From assembly GCA_964385175.1 (NCBI GenBank), contig CAYLNL010000010.1, positions 30,152-94,151 of the forward strand: DNA of 64,000 nt. The letters are read 5' to 3'. Origin of the DNA: CAYLNL01 sp964385175. Lineage in GTDB: Bacteria; Bacteroidota; Bacteroidia; Flavobacteriales; Flavobacteriaceae. Below, piece by piece: positions 1-7,027 of this stretch (position 1 is its first letter; each line of letters starts with the position of its first letter). The notes below the pieces were generated by a model. That model worked only from the letters and a program-made list of their open reading frames with translations, made no database searches and had not been told where the DNA came from. A program made the position numbers and the translations under genes.

Positions 1-75
1 CCCGTTAATGGTATAAAGTGTGTCCCGTCTTAAGCGCTCATTTTTAAACTGTTCTAATTTCTTCAAAAATTTCAT
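1..75 (-). CDS. Double-glycine leader peptide, copy 1 (cut by window edge)
   Basis: The reverse strand reads from an ATG at 75-73 for 25 codons to the window edge, starting MKFLKKLEQFKNERL and reaching LYTING. It is too short to stand out as an ORF. It matches the leader of the complete gene at 722-865 (MKLLKKLEKFESERL, then LYPIRGG), so it is the 5' part of a third member of the family; the second glycine and the core lie outside the window. Such charged leaders ending in GG are the type cut by C39-peptidase ABC transporters, as in Bacteroidota natural-product precursors. The function of the mature peptide is unknown. Confidence 0.7.
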   Translation of the reverse strand, partial: MKFLKKLEQFKNERLRRDTLYTING

Positions 76-145
76 GATGGGTTCATTTTTTTAGCTACAC
101 CTACTCTGTTACAAGCTTTTCGGCTTCTGCCGTATCAGGTAAATG
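76..145 (-). promoter_or_regulatory. Conserved structured 5' leader, copy 1
   Basis: Directly upstream of the first leader peptide. The reverse strand reads GAAGCCGAAAAGC, a short variable stretch, then AACAGAGTAGG; the same block occurs at 454-483 and 891-921. The GCCG pairs with CGGC across AGAA (121-132), giving a small hairpin. A tiny ORF (ATG at 86-84, MNPS, stop) ends in an ATGA overlap with the peptide start. The element could act as an RNA switch or a translation-control leader. Confidence 0.6.
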
Positions 146-249
146 AATTTAGTTGGTAGAAAACTAAAAATAAGAAACAGGTTTGAAAAAATATCTCACC
201 TGTTCTTTACAAGAATTTTCTACACTATTTTTTGGTTTATTCTATCTTT

Positions 250-432
250 TTAAGAAATAGGCTGTGTACCATCGGTATCAACCTTGCCATCAACATGGCA
301 AATAGAATTGGTGCTACCAGTAGTTGGGGGAGGGGGAGGAACAGGCTTGGGTTCTGCTACTATGCCGCCAAAGGTATTGTACAGTTCGTTTCTATTTAAG
401 GTACTTGTTTCAAATTTTCCGAGTGATTTCAT
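250..432 (-). CDS. Double-glycine leader peptide, copy 2 (60 aa)
   Basis: A 60-residue peptide. Residues 1-23 form a leader (MKSLGKFETSTLNRNELYNT, then FGG) ending in a double glycine. The core of about 37 residues has a proline-rich stretch (KPVPPPPP) and the motif STNSICHVDG with the only cysteine. Copy 3 at 722-865 carries STYSFCHIDG in the same place, so the core motif ST-x-S-x-C-H-[IV]-D-G is shared although the rest differs. The layout fits a secreted or modified small peptide (RiPP-like precursor). One cysteine could give at most one thioether or disulfide. The start is fixed by the leader and by the upstream element. No processing enzyme is visible in the window. Confidence 0.75.
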   Translation of the reverse strand: MKSLGKFETSTLNRNELYNTFGGIVAEPKPVPPPPPTTGSTNSICHVDGKVDTDGTQPIS

Positions 433-505
433 GGTTTCATTTTTTTAGTTATACCTACTCTTTTAGAGGCTTTTCGGTTTCCGCCTATATCTTTATAAAG
501 AGATA
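433..505 (-). promoter_or_regulatory. Conserved structured 5' leader, copy 2
   Basis: The reverse strand carries GAAACCGAAAAGC, then a variable stretch, then AAAAGAGTAGG (454-483), nearly identical to copies 1 and 3. Just upstream, CTAT-C-TCTTT pairs with AAGA-T-ATAG, 8 of 9 positions, around 484-505. A three-codon ORF (ATG at 440-438, MKP, stop) overlaps the peptide start by ATGA (432-429), as in copy 1. Confidence 0.6.
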
Positions 506-651
506 GCTACAAAAATATAAAATATATTGTTATAAATAGGAAATACCATAGATATTGTGAGATACCTTTAAAATAGATAGAAAAGGGTTTTATATAAGAT
601 GGCAGATAAACAGGCAAAGCCTTTTAAGAAGGTGAGGGGTGAAACCCAATG

Positions 652-696
652 GCAGGAAAAAAATATTCCCTTGACCTTTCAAGTCAAAGGAATATT
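652..696 (-). terminator. Rho-independent terminator of leader peptide 3
   Basis: AATATTCC (662-669) pairs with GGAATATT (689-696), and TTGAC with GTCAA inside it. On the reverse strand the stem is followed by a run of seven T. It begins 26 nt after the stop codon of the 722-865 peptide, so that peptide is probably transcribed alone as a short message. Confidence 0.8.
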
Positions 697-721
697 CTGT
701 TACCTTGTACTGTTAAGGTGG

Positions 722-865
722 TTAGTCATCGTCATTCACCCCATCAATATGGCAAAAAGAATAGGTAGAGGCGGTTTGGTTGTCTTCTCCTCCTCTAATA
801 GGATAAAGCGCCGTTTTTTTCAATCGTTCGCTTTCAAACTTTTCTAACTTTTTTAGAAGTTTCAT
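722..865 (-). CDS. Double-glycine leader peptide, copy 3 (47 aa)
   Basis: A 47-residue peptide read on the reverse strand from ATG at 865-863 to TAA at 724-722. The leader (MKLLKKLEKFESERLKKTAL, then YPIRGG) ends in a double glycine at residues 25-26. The core has 21 residues, carries STYSFCHIDG and ends in VNDDD. It is the tidiest member of the family: conserved structured leader upstream, strong terminator downstream, and the same core motif as the 250-432 peptide. It probably encodes an exported small peptide whose modification or export genes lie left of the window. The ORF is real by homology to its two neighbours; the biochemical role is inference. Confidence 0.75.
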   Translation of the reverse strand: MKLLKKLEKFESERLKKTALYPIRGGEDNQTASTYSFCHIDGVNDDD

Positions 866-945
866 AATACTATAGATTATTAAAGTAATGCCTACTCTGT
901 TTGGGCTTTTCGGCTTCGGCCATCATCTCTGTATAGAAATGATGA
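866..945 (-). promoter_or_regulatory. Conserved structured 5' leader, copy 3
   Basis: The reverse strand reads GAAGCCGAAAAGC, then CCAAACAGAGTAGG (891-921), with GGC-CGAA-GCC as a small hairpin. Upstream, CATCATTTCT pairs with AGAGATGATG (921-944) over ten pairs including one G-U. The same pairing on the other strand would contain a C-A mismatch, which supports the reverse strand as the RNA. Unlike copies 1 and 2, no ATG upstream ORF is present. Confidence 0.6.
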
Positions 946-1076
946 TGCTAAGGTATAAACAAGAAGTAGTATAAAAATAATTAGTCAAAAAATTTATTAT
1001 ATTTTTAACATTATAAGTTTGTTTTGATTTTTTTAACAAAAATGCAATATTTCAAAAAATATCCTCTACGAGAATC

Positions 1077-1736
1077 TTACTTTTTTTGCTTCTTTTCCCG
1101 GTTGTATGGGAAATTGCGGGAAGATTGCCGCATCATTCCTTCTATAACCGCTTTGGTATTTCTACCCGATTTTCGGTCAATGGTTTTCTCATATTTCCAC
1201 AGGAGTTTCCCGGTTTTTCCATCACTTATTTTAATGGCAATTCTGCCGTAGTTGGTTTTTCCCGTGAAGATGGAGATAAAGCTAAAATCGTCATCGGAGA
1301 CTCCTTTGGAGAGCAGTTTACTTAGGGTTATATTACCACTTATTAAACCATCTACTTCTAATAGCTGGCATAGCTCTTGAGTGGTATATACATCTATATT
1401 TTCCATCGTTATGCCCTTCTTTGCCAACAAAGCGTTGGTATTAGTAGTGGTTTGGAATGCCACGATGAAATCTTTTTTCTCTTTTCGCTTTAAAAAATAG
1501 GTTTCTAATGCTTCCTGTATGGCATAGCCTTCTTTTTGCTGTAGCTCTTGCAATCGCCCAGGCGAAAACTGCGTTTCTGGCAGATGCAGCGTTGTTAGAA
1601 ATGGAAGAATAGCCAGTGTGCGGTGAGATTTGCTGATTTCTTCGAACCGTTCACTCTCATACACATTTTTTTGGGCAAAAATGCTAATGGGTATTAGCGA
1701 GATAAGCAGGTACACTATTTTTTGTATGTTATACAC
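1077..1736 (-). CDS. Secreted protein of unknown function
   Basis: A 219-residue protein starting at a GTG codon. Residues 1-21 form a signal peptide ending in IFAQ, so the protein is exported to the periplasm or outer membrane. The mature part has an RTLAILPF strand near residue 39, a DGLISGNITL stretch, a second GRIAIKISDGKTGKLLWKYE strand and a basic C-terminus. This order (LPF strand, lookup of a named factor, then a delta-G-like repeat) recalls the GNA1162/CsgG-like lipoprotein group, but no lipobox is present and the match is only impressionistic. It lies between the leader-peptide cluster and the TonB receptor on the same strand. Whether it belongs to either is unknown. Confidence 0.75.
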   Translation of the reverse strand: MYNIQKIVYLLISLIPISIFAQKNVYESERFEEISKSHRTLAILPFLTTLHLPETQFSPGRLQELQQKEGYAIQEALETYFLKRKEKKDFIVAFQTTTNTNALLAKKGITMENIDVYTTQELCQLLEVDGLISGNITLSKLLSKGVSDDDFSFISIFTGKTNYGRIAIKISDGKTGKLLWKYEKTIDRKSGRNTKAVIEGMMRQSSRNFPYNREKKQKK

Positions 1737-1863
1737 TTTTATCTTATATTAATTGGTTTCAGGGGTTAGATAGTGAGTTCTGAATTTTAGACTCAACAGG
1801 ATATAGTTCAACTTTCCTCGCTATTCTCACCTCAATGCTAAAGATGCGCAGTTGCCGCATCGG

Positions 1864-4362
1864 TTACAATTCTATATTTATTTTCACATTAAAAACTCTT
1901 CCGGTCATATAATTGGGAACGCCAAACTGCCTTTTTGTGTAAACATCGCGCACCCAGGTATTAGTAATGGCATTTTGCACATCAAAAATATTGAAAATTT
2001 CAAACCCGGCCGAGAGTTCTTTGCACCAGCTTTGTCGGCTTTCACGGATAGGAGGCTTAGTGGCATCTACAAAAAGATAGGATATACCCAAATCGGCCCG
2101 TTTATAATCTCGCAGGCGGGCCTGGTATTGATACGGATTGGCATAGCTGGGCGAACCTCCCGGCAAACCGGTATTGTACACTAAGTTGAGGTACATTTTT
2201 AGATTGGGCATACTTGGCACGTAGTCCTGGAAAAGAATAGCCGCCTTTAGCCGTTGGTCGGTAGGTCGGGGAATATAGCCTTGTTCGTTTATAGTTTCTT
2301 CGGTTTTCAGGTAGCCTATGCTTACCCACGATTCGGTGCCGGGAACAAATTCCCCGTTCAGGCGCACGTCTAACCCGTATGCGTAGGCGCGCGCGCTATT
2401 GTTTGCGCGATAGCGTATGCGCACATTCTCTAAGGTATAAGGGTTTACGTTTGCCAGGTTTTTATAATAGGCTTCTGTGATGAGTTTAAAGGGGCGTTCC
2501 CAGAGCCTAAAACTATATTCATTGCCGGCTACTAAATGCAGGGAACGCTGTGCTTTTACAGAAGGATTTACCACCCCGGCAGAATCCCTGAGTTCCCGGT
2601 AGAAAGGGGGTTGGTGATACCACCCGCCGGCGATGCGAAAAAGCAGGTCTCTTTCACCGGCAGGTTTTAACGCCAATTGTATGCGGGGACTCACTATCGC
2701 CTGGGTATTTGCTTCCGCATCTTCCCCGGCAATATGCCATACCTGCGACCGCAACCCTATGTTATACCATATTTGGCTATCTCCCCACGTGGTGCGTGCG
2801 CTCCACTGGGCATAGCCAGATAGGCGGTTGATGGTTATAAAATTGAGGGCGCTAATGCTCTGAAAAGGTTGCAAGGAGCCATTAAATGGCTCGTAAGGCT
2901 GGTTGTTGGCGAATTCCGGGAAAGGGGGGCGAAGGGAAAACCCCGCTGAATCAATTACTTCATACTCTCTAAGACGGTCGCGAATGTCTTCGGAAGTATA
3001 TGTTATTCCCCACTCCCAGCGATGTTTATTTTTTTGGAGAATTCCTCTATGTGTTAGGTTTAGAATAAAAGCGTCTAAATCGTTCCGCGCATGGTTGAGT
3101 TGCGAGCCAATGCCTTCAGAAAATTCTACCTCTCCCAGTTCTTCCTCGCCAATAACACTATTTACCTCGCCGAGGCGGTATTGCGCTAAAATATCAAAAT
3201 GCTCCGATTCAATAGCATGATAAGCCGAGGCGGTGAAAGAAAGCGTAAGGTCTTCCGAAGGGAAATAGGTGGTTTTCAATGCTCCCATGGTGGTAGTGTA
3301 CACATCTTTTTCCCGCCCTTCATAAAAAATTAATAGAGCGATGGGATTTTGCAACGTTCCGAAATTAGTTTGGCGCGTGAGGGGCTGGTAATCATAATCA
3401 TTTACCGAAAAACCTCCCAGGAAATCTAATCGGAGTTTGGCAGATAGCTGGTAAGTAATATAGGTTTGGGCATCGGCAAAACGCGGTTTAAAATTGGTTT
3501 CGGTTTGCTGGCTATTCACCAGCAGGCTGTTATCGCGGTAACGTACCCCCAGAAGAGTGGTTAGCCGCCCGTTTTTCGAAGCGTTTTCCAGCGCCACCCC
3601 TCCACCCAGCAAACTGGCTTCTAATGAGGCTTTAAATGCTACAGGTTTTTTATAGGAAATATCTAACACTGAAGATAGTTTGTCGCCATATTTAGCCTGG
3701 AAACCGCCCGAAGAAAAATCTACATTGCGCACTAATTGTGTGTTTACAAAACTGAGGCCTTCTTGCTGCCCGGAACGGATGAGGAAAGGACGATATACTT
3801 CTATGCCGTTTACATACACCAGGTTTTCATCATAATTTCCGCCTCGCACGGAGTATTGGGTGCTTAGCTCGTTATTAGAATTTACACCGGGGAGCAATTT
3901 CAAAACAGTTTCTACGCCTGCATTAGCTCCCGGGATACGCCGTATTTTTTCAGGTGAGATGGTTTGGACTCCTTCTACCGACTTTCGGTTTTTTGAGGTG
4001 ATGAACACTTCCCCGAACTGTTCTATAGTTAGTTGCATAATGGGGTTAAATTCATACACTTCATTTTCCTGCAGAGCAATGCGCAGGGTTATTTTCTTAT
4101 AGGTGAGGTGAGAAAAAACCAGGGTAATTTCTCGTTCCGCCGGGAGGGTGAGTTCATAAAAACCACTTATATCTGATTGGGCTCCGCCTCCTTCAAAATA
4201 AATAGCTACTCCTTCTATGGGCAACTGTTCTTCATTTACTATAGCCCCTTTTATAGTAGCTGTCTGGGCTGCTGCCTGCCAGAGGGTGCCAATGAGAAAG
4301 AAAATTGTAAAAGTGGCTGCTTTCAAAAGCGGGTGTTTAGAGTTTTCGGTAAAAAGTGGCAT
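1864..4362 (-). CDS. TonB-dependent outer-membrane receptor
   Basis: An 832-residue receptor. Residues 1-32 are a signal peptide ending in AAAQ. A carboxypeptidase-regulatory-like beta domain follows (about 34-115), then the plug (about 125-235, with SVRGGNYDENLVYVNGIEVY), then a 22-strand-type barrel to the C-terminus, which ends VFNVKINIEL. It takes an unknown ligand across the outer membrane using TonB energy. No SusD partner is adjacent, so a polysaccharide-utilisation role is unlikely. Its start overlaps the end of the M23 peptidase gene by 26 nt, implying co-transcription with it. Confidence 0.93.
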   Translation of the reverse strand: MPLFTENSKHPLLKAATFTIFFLIGTLWQAAAQTATIKGAIVNEEQLPIEGVAIYFEGGGAQSDISGFYELTLPAEREITLVFSHLTYKKITLRIALQENEVYEFNPIMQLTIEQFGEVFITSKNRKSVEGVQTISPEKIRRIPGANAGVETVLKLLPGVNSNNELSTQYSVRGGNYDENLVYVNGIEVYRPFLIRSGQQEGLSFVNTQLVRNVDFSSGGFQAKYGDKLSSVLDISYKKPVAFKASLEASLLGGGVALENASKNGRLTTLLGVRYRDNSLLVNSQQTETNFKPRFADAQTYITYQLSAKLRLDFLGGFSVNDYDYQPLTRQTNFGTLQNPIALLIFYEGREKDVYTTTMGALKTTYFPSEDLTLSFTASAYHAIESEHFDILAQYRLGEVNSVIGEEELGEVEFSEGIGSQLNHARNDLDAFILNLTHRGILQKNKHRWEWGITYTSEDIRDRLREYEVIDSAGFSLRPPFPEFANNQPYEPFNGSLQPFQSISALNFITINRLSGYAQWSARTTWGDSQIWYNIGLRSQVWHIAGEDAEANTQAIVSPRIQLALKPAGERDLLFRIAGGWYHQPPFYRELRDSAGVVNPSVKAQRSLHLVAGNEYSFRLWERPFKLITEAYYKNLANVNPYTLENVRIRYRANNSARAYAYGLDVRLNGEFVPGTESWVSIGYLKTEETINEQGYIPRPTDQRLKAAILFQDYVPSMPNLKMYLNLVYNTGLPGGSPSYANPYQYQARLRDYKRADLGISYLFVDATKPPIRESRQSWCKELSAGFEIFNIFDVQNAITNTWVRDVYTKRQFGVPNYMTGRVFNVKINIEL

Positions 4363-6028
4363 TAAACAGGGTTTTATTACCCACGTTATCTAATACGGAG
4401 ACTTCTAAAAAATGCTTCACTCCTTCTGTGCTCACGGTATCTTCAAAATTATAGGTAAGAGTATGGGTTTTAGGCTCATATTCCATAAGTATCCATTTTC
4501 CGTTTAGGGTGGCCCGGTAAGCGCTTATACCACTTAATGTATCTTTAATTTCAAGAGATAGGTATTTATAATTAGAGAGCCACTGGTTATGTTTAAAATT
4601 TTTTGGTTTTACCACAGGCGCTATGGTGTCTTGCAGTAAGGTGTATGTACCTAAGTTTTTGGTACGGGCACTAATAGTATTTCCATTTTTCTTATTTCCC
4701 TCATAAATTGGAATGCCTTTACTGTTTAGACGGGCTACAAACAATTTTTCCCGCTCTTTTGCTGCATAGTTAGAAATATCAAAGCTAAGAGTAAAATAAC
4801 TTTTCACCGCCACGCTGTTATTGTGAATTGTATAGAGAGCATTGGTAGCCGCCAGGTCTAAATAAAAATTATGATAAAAAGTATGGGCAGGGAATAGGGC
4901 TGTAATTTCCCCAAGCGAGTACCGGTTTTCCTGGTTGTATTTTAGAAAATAGGGCGTGGTGCGAACTTCTTTTTTATAAAGAATGGGTTGTTTTTTGCCT
5001 TTCACAGGAATTTTTAAGAGGGTAGCATTCTGGTTACCATCCATAATTTTTATAAGCACCTCGTAAAAAACCCCATCAGCAACGGTTATCACCCCTTTTT
5101 CAGAAGATTGTTTGTAGATACCTAATGTGTTATAGGGAAGTATAAAACATTGCTGTATCCATTCACCCCGGTTTATGTAGTGTTCATAATCTATAAAGGT
5201 GTTGATGAGAGGAGATTCATCAAAAGAAAAGGTTTCAAAATCATAACCCAGGTAAGGCGCTCCATTTACGGTCATTTCTACACTATACACTCCATTTTCG
5301 TTAGCTGCTAAATCCTGGCGGTCATATACATTTATTCCAAAACCTATTTTCCCCTCGGCATAGAGGGTATCCGTTACATAGGTGCCATCTTTTTGCTGGC
5401 GGAAGTTTATTTTTAGTTTCAGATTAGATTTGTTGACCTGCGAGCTATCGGAAAGTGAATACGCATAAAGCGCTTGCAAAGAGGGAGGCTGGGTATCTTT
5501 TACGGGTATCCCGAAGAGTAGAGGGTTGATGGGTTTTTCAGACTGGCTGTCTCGTATTTCAAAATGCAGGTGGGGACCACTGCTACCCCCGGTATTTCCG
5601 CTATAAGCTATAATTTCTCCTTGCTGCACCACCAACTCATTAGGCTGTGGAAACAATTCAATCTCGTATGTCTCTTTTTCATATTGGCGTTTTTTTACAT
5701 ACGCCTCTATCTTAGGTGAAAATTTTTGGAGATGTGCATAAACCGATGTGTATCCGTTGGGATGGGTTATATAAAGAACCTTTCCATAGCCACCATGCGC
5801 TATTTTTATGCGCGATACGGCGCCGTTTTCTGCCGAGTGCACCGATAATCCTTCTCTATCCTGGGTTTTAATGTCTAAGCCAGAATGAAAATGGTTGGAA
5901 CGCAATTCGCCAAAGTTTCCTGAAAGTAAGATAGGAATATCTAAAGGAGCCGTAAAAAACGTTTCAGGATATTTATTTTGCGCCTGGCAAATAACACAAC
6001 AACAGAAGATGAAGAGTTTTTTTATCAT
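4337..6028 (-). CDS. M23 family metallopeptidase (LytM-type)
   Basis: A 563-residue secreted protein with a signal peptide (residues 1-16). The LytM domain covers about 25-155: HFHSGLDIK supplies the first zinc His and Asp, and GPHLHFEIR supplies the HxH pair, so the zinc site looks complete. Such enzymes cut peptide cross-links in peptidoglycan. The remaining 400 residues are beta-rich, with no recognised catalytic motif, and could bind the wall or a partner. It is the first gene of an operon with the TonB receptor and is divergent from the zapA operon. Confidence 0.92.
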   Translation of the reverse strand: MIKKLFIFCCCVICQAQNKYPETFFTAPLDIPILLSGNFGELRSNHFHSGLDIKTQDREGLSVHSAENGAVSRIKIAHGGYGKVLYITHPNGYTSVYAHLQKFSPKIEAYVKKRQYEKETYEIELFPQPNELVVQQGEIIAYSGNTGGSSGPHLHFEIRDSQSEKPINPLLFGIPVKDTQPPSLQALYAYSLSDSSQVNKSNLKLKINFRQQKDGTYVTDTLYAEGKIGFGINVYDRQDLAANENGVYSVEMTVNGAPYLGYDFETFSFDESPLINTFIDYEHYINRGEWIQQCFILPYNTLGIYKQSSEKGVITVADGVFYEVLIKIMDGNQNATLLKIPVKGKKQPILYKKEVRTTPYFLKYNQENRYSLGEITALFPAHTFYHNFYLDLAATNALYTIHNNSVAVKSYFTLSFDISNYAAKEREKLFVARLNSKGIPIYEGNKKNGNTISARTKNLGTYTLLQDTIAPVVKPKNFKHNQWLSNYKYLSLEIKDTLSGISAYRATLNGKWILMEYEPKTHTLTYNFEDTVSTEGVKHFLEVSVLDNVGNKTLFNATFYRKL

Positions 6029-6177
6029 ACACGGAATACTTCATCGGCGAATATACATAATAGCATTGGTAACATCAAAAAACTCAACTCAAAAATCCAG
6101 CCAATATTGTACCTGCTCATTTATTTTGCCGTATTAAATTTTCAGGAAAATAATGTAATAATTATGGTAAAGAATAG

Positions 6178-6185
6178 TACCTTTG
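6178..6185 (+). promoter_or_regulatory. -7 element, coiled-coil/zapA operon
   Basis: TACCTTTG, an exact TAnnTTTG match, 30 nt before the ATG at 6216. Confidence 0.65.
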
Positions 6186-6215
6186 CCACCGTGCATACGA
6201 TTAAGTAGTTCATAT

Positions 6216-6506
6216 ATGAATGCGCTGTTGCAAGTGGTTGATGATATTGAACAGAAAATTAGTCTCTTACTCCGCCAAATGGAGTTGTTGAAACAGGCTA
6301 ATGAAAAACTGTCTGATGAATTAGCTACCTGCCGGCAGATTAGGGAGGAGCAGGAAGCCACTCTCTTAGACTGGAAAGAAAAATATAAAGCGTTGCAACT
6401 TACTTATTCTATGCTTGGCAGTAAAAAAAATAAGACGGAAGCTGGCATTAAAATAAATGCATTGATTAGGGAAATTGACTGGTGCATTGCACAGCTTTCA
6501 GAGTAG
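6216..6506 (+). CDS. Small coiled-coil protein upstream of ZapA
   Basis: A 96-residue protein when started at ATG 6216; an earlier in-frame start would lie on the promoter. Residues 5-60 are a continuous heptad-rich helix (QVVDDIEQKISLLLRQMELL and onward). The C-terminal part INALIREIDWCIAQLSE is strongly conserved in Flavobacteriia as I remember the family. It sits 10 nt before zapA, so a division role similar to ZapB, a coiled-coil partner of ZapA, is a reasonable guess but is not shown by the sequence. Confidence 0.8.
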   Translation: MNALLQVVDDIEQKISLLLRQMELLKQANEKLSDELATCRQIREEQEATLLDWKEKYKALQLTYSMLGSKKNKTEAGIKINALIREIDWCIAQLSE

Positions 6507-6516
6507 AGTTAACCGA

Positions 6517-6807
6517 ATGGGAGAAAAATTAAATATTAAACTCACTATCGCCGACAGGGTGTACCCGCTTACTATTGAGCCTCAGCAGGAAGCGAGTTTG
6601 CGACGGGCTTGCAAAAACATAGAAGATTTGATAAAGCAGTTTGAGCAAAAATATGCCGTGAGAGACAAGCAGGATGTATTGGCTATGTGCGCTTTGCAAT
6701 TCGCCTCTAAGATAGAGCTTAAAGGAGCGGAAGGAGAGGATGCCTTTGCCGAAGTGCAGGAGCGGTTACTCACGGTTGATCGCTTGTTGCAGCGACACCT
6801 CAGTTAA
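6517..6807 (+). CDS. zapA: Cell division protein ZapA
   Basis: A 96-residue protein of usual ZapA length. The N-terminal part (EKLNIKLTIADRVYPLTIEP) is the beta-hairpin head and the C-terminal part is the dimerising helix. ZapA bundles FtsZ filaments and stabilises the Z ring. ATG 6517 gives the family-typical N-terminus; the longer frame would overlap the preceding gene. It is followed by a structured RNA and rny, matching the zapA - 6S RNA arrangement known from other bacteria. Confidence 0.88.
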   Translation: MGEKLNIKLTIADRVYPLTIEPQQEASLRRACKNIEDLIKQFEQKYAVRDKQDVLAMCALQFASKIELKGAEGEDAFAEVQERLLTVDRLLQRHLS

Positions 6808-6889
6808 TAATATGTTCTTTGATTAGACACTTTACTGCCTACATGGGTTGATTATTTTTACAAACTCAACACTTAATTATTTTAGGAGG

Positions 6890-7005
6890 GTAAGTTTAAG
6901 TTGTAAAAGCAGGCCGTCCTTTGAGTCGGAGTCTTGAGCAGCTTGGTAGCCCTAAACCTGTTTTTAGGAGTTTGTATAAACTTCAAGGCCTGTGTAGGCT
7001 TTTTT
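6890..7005 (+). ncRNA. ssrS: 6S-like RNA (6S-Flavo type) with terminator
   Basis: The zapA-rny gap has no ORF but is clearly structured. GCAGGCC (6909-6915) can pair with GGCCTGT (6987-6993) as a closing stem. TTGAG pairs inside with TTCAA. CCTAAA/TTTAGG (about 6951-6966) forms the apical hairpin and AGTTT-GTAT-AAACT (6969-6982) a small hairpin on the 3' side. This is the 6S plan: closing stem, central bubble with a 3' hairpin, apical stem. GCCT-GTGT-AGGC plus six T (6988-7005) is a compact terminator that reuses the 3' side of the closing stem. 6S RNA binds RNA polymerase holoenzyme. The alternative is a cis-acting leader of rny. Confidence 0.55.
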
Positions 7006-7027
7006 ATTATATAAAAGGTATGCAAAA

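Noticed and set aside
599..847. 82-codon forward ORF across the third leader peptide
   Set aside because: It lies antisense to the conserved leader peptide and its terminator; the reverse strand has the homology.
1864..4362. SusC-type receptor of a polysaccharide-utilisation locus
   Set aside because: No SusD-like gene or glycoside hydrolase adjacent; the length is below that of typical SusC.
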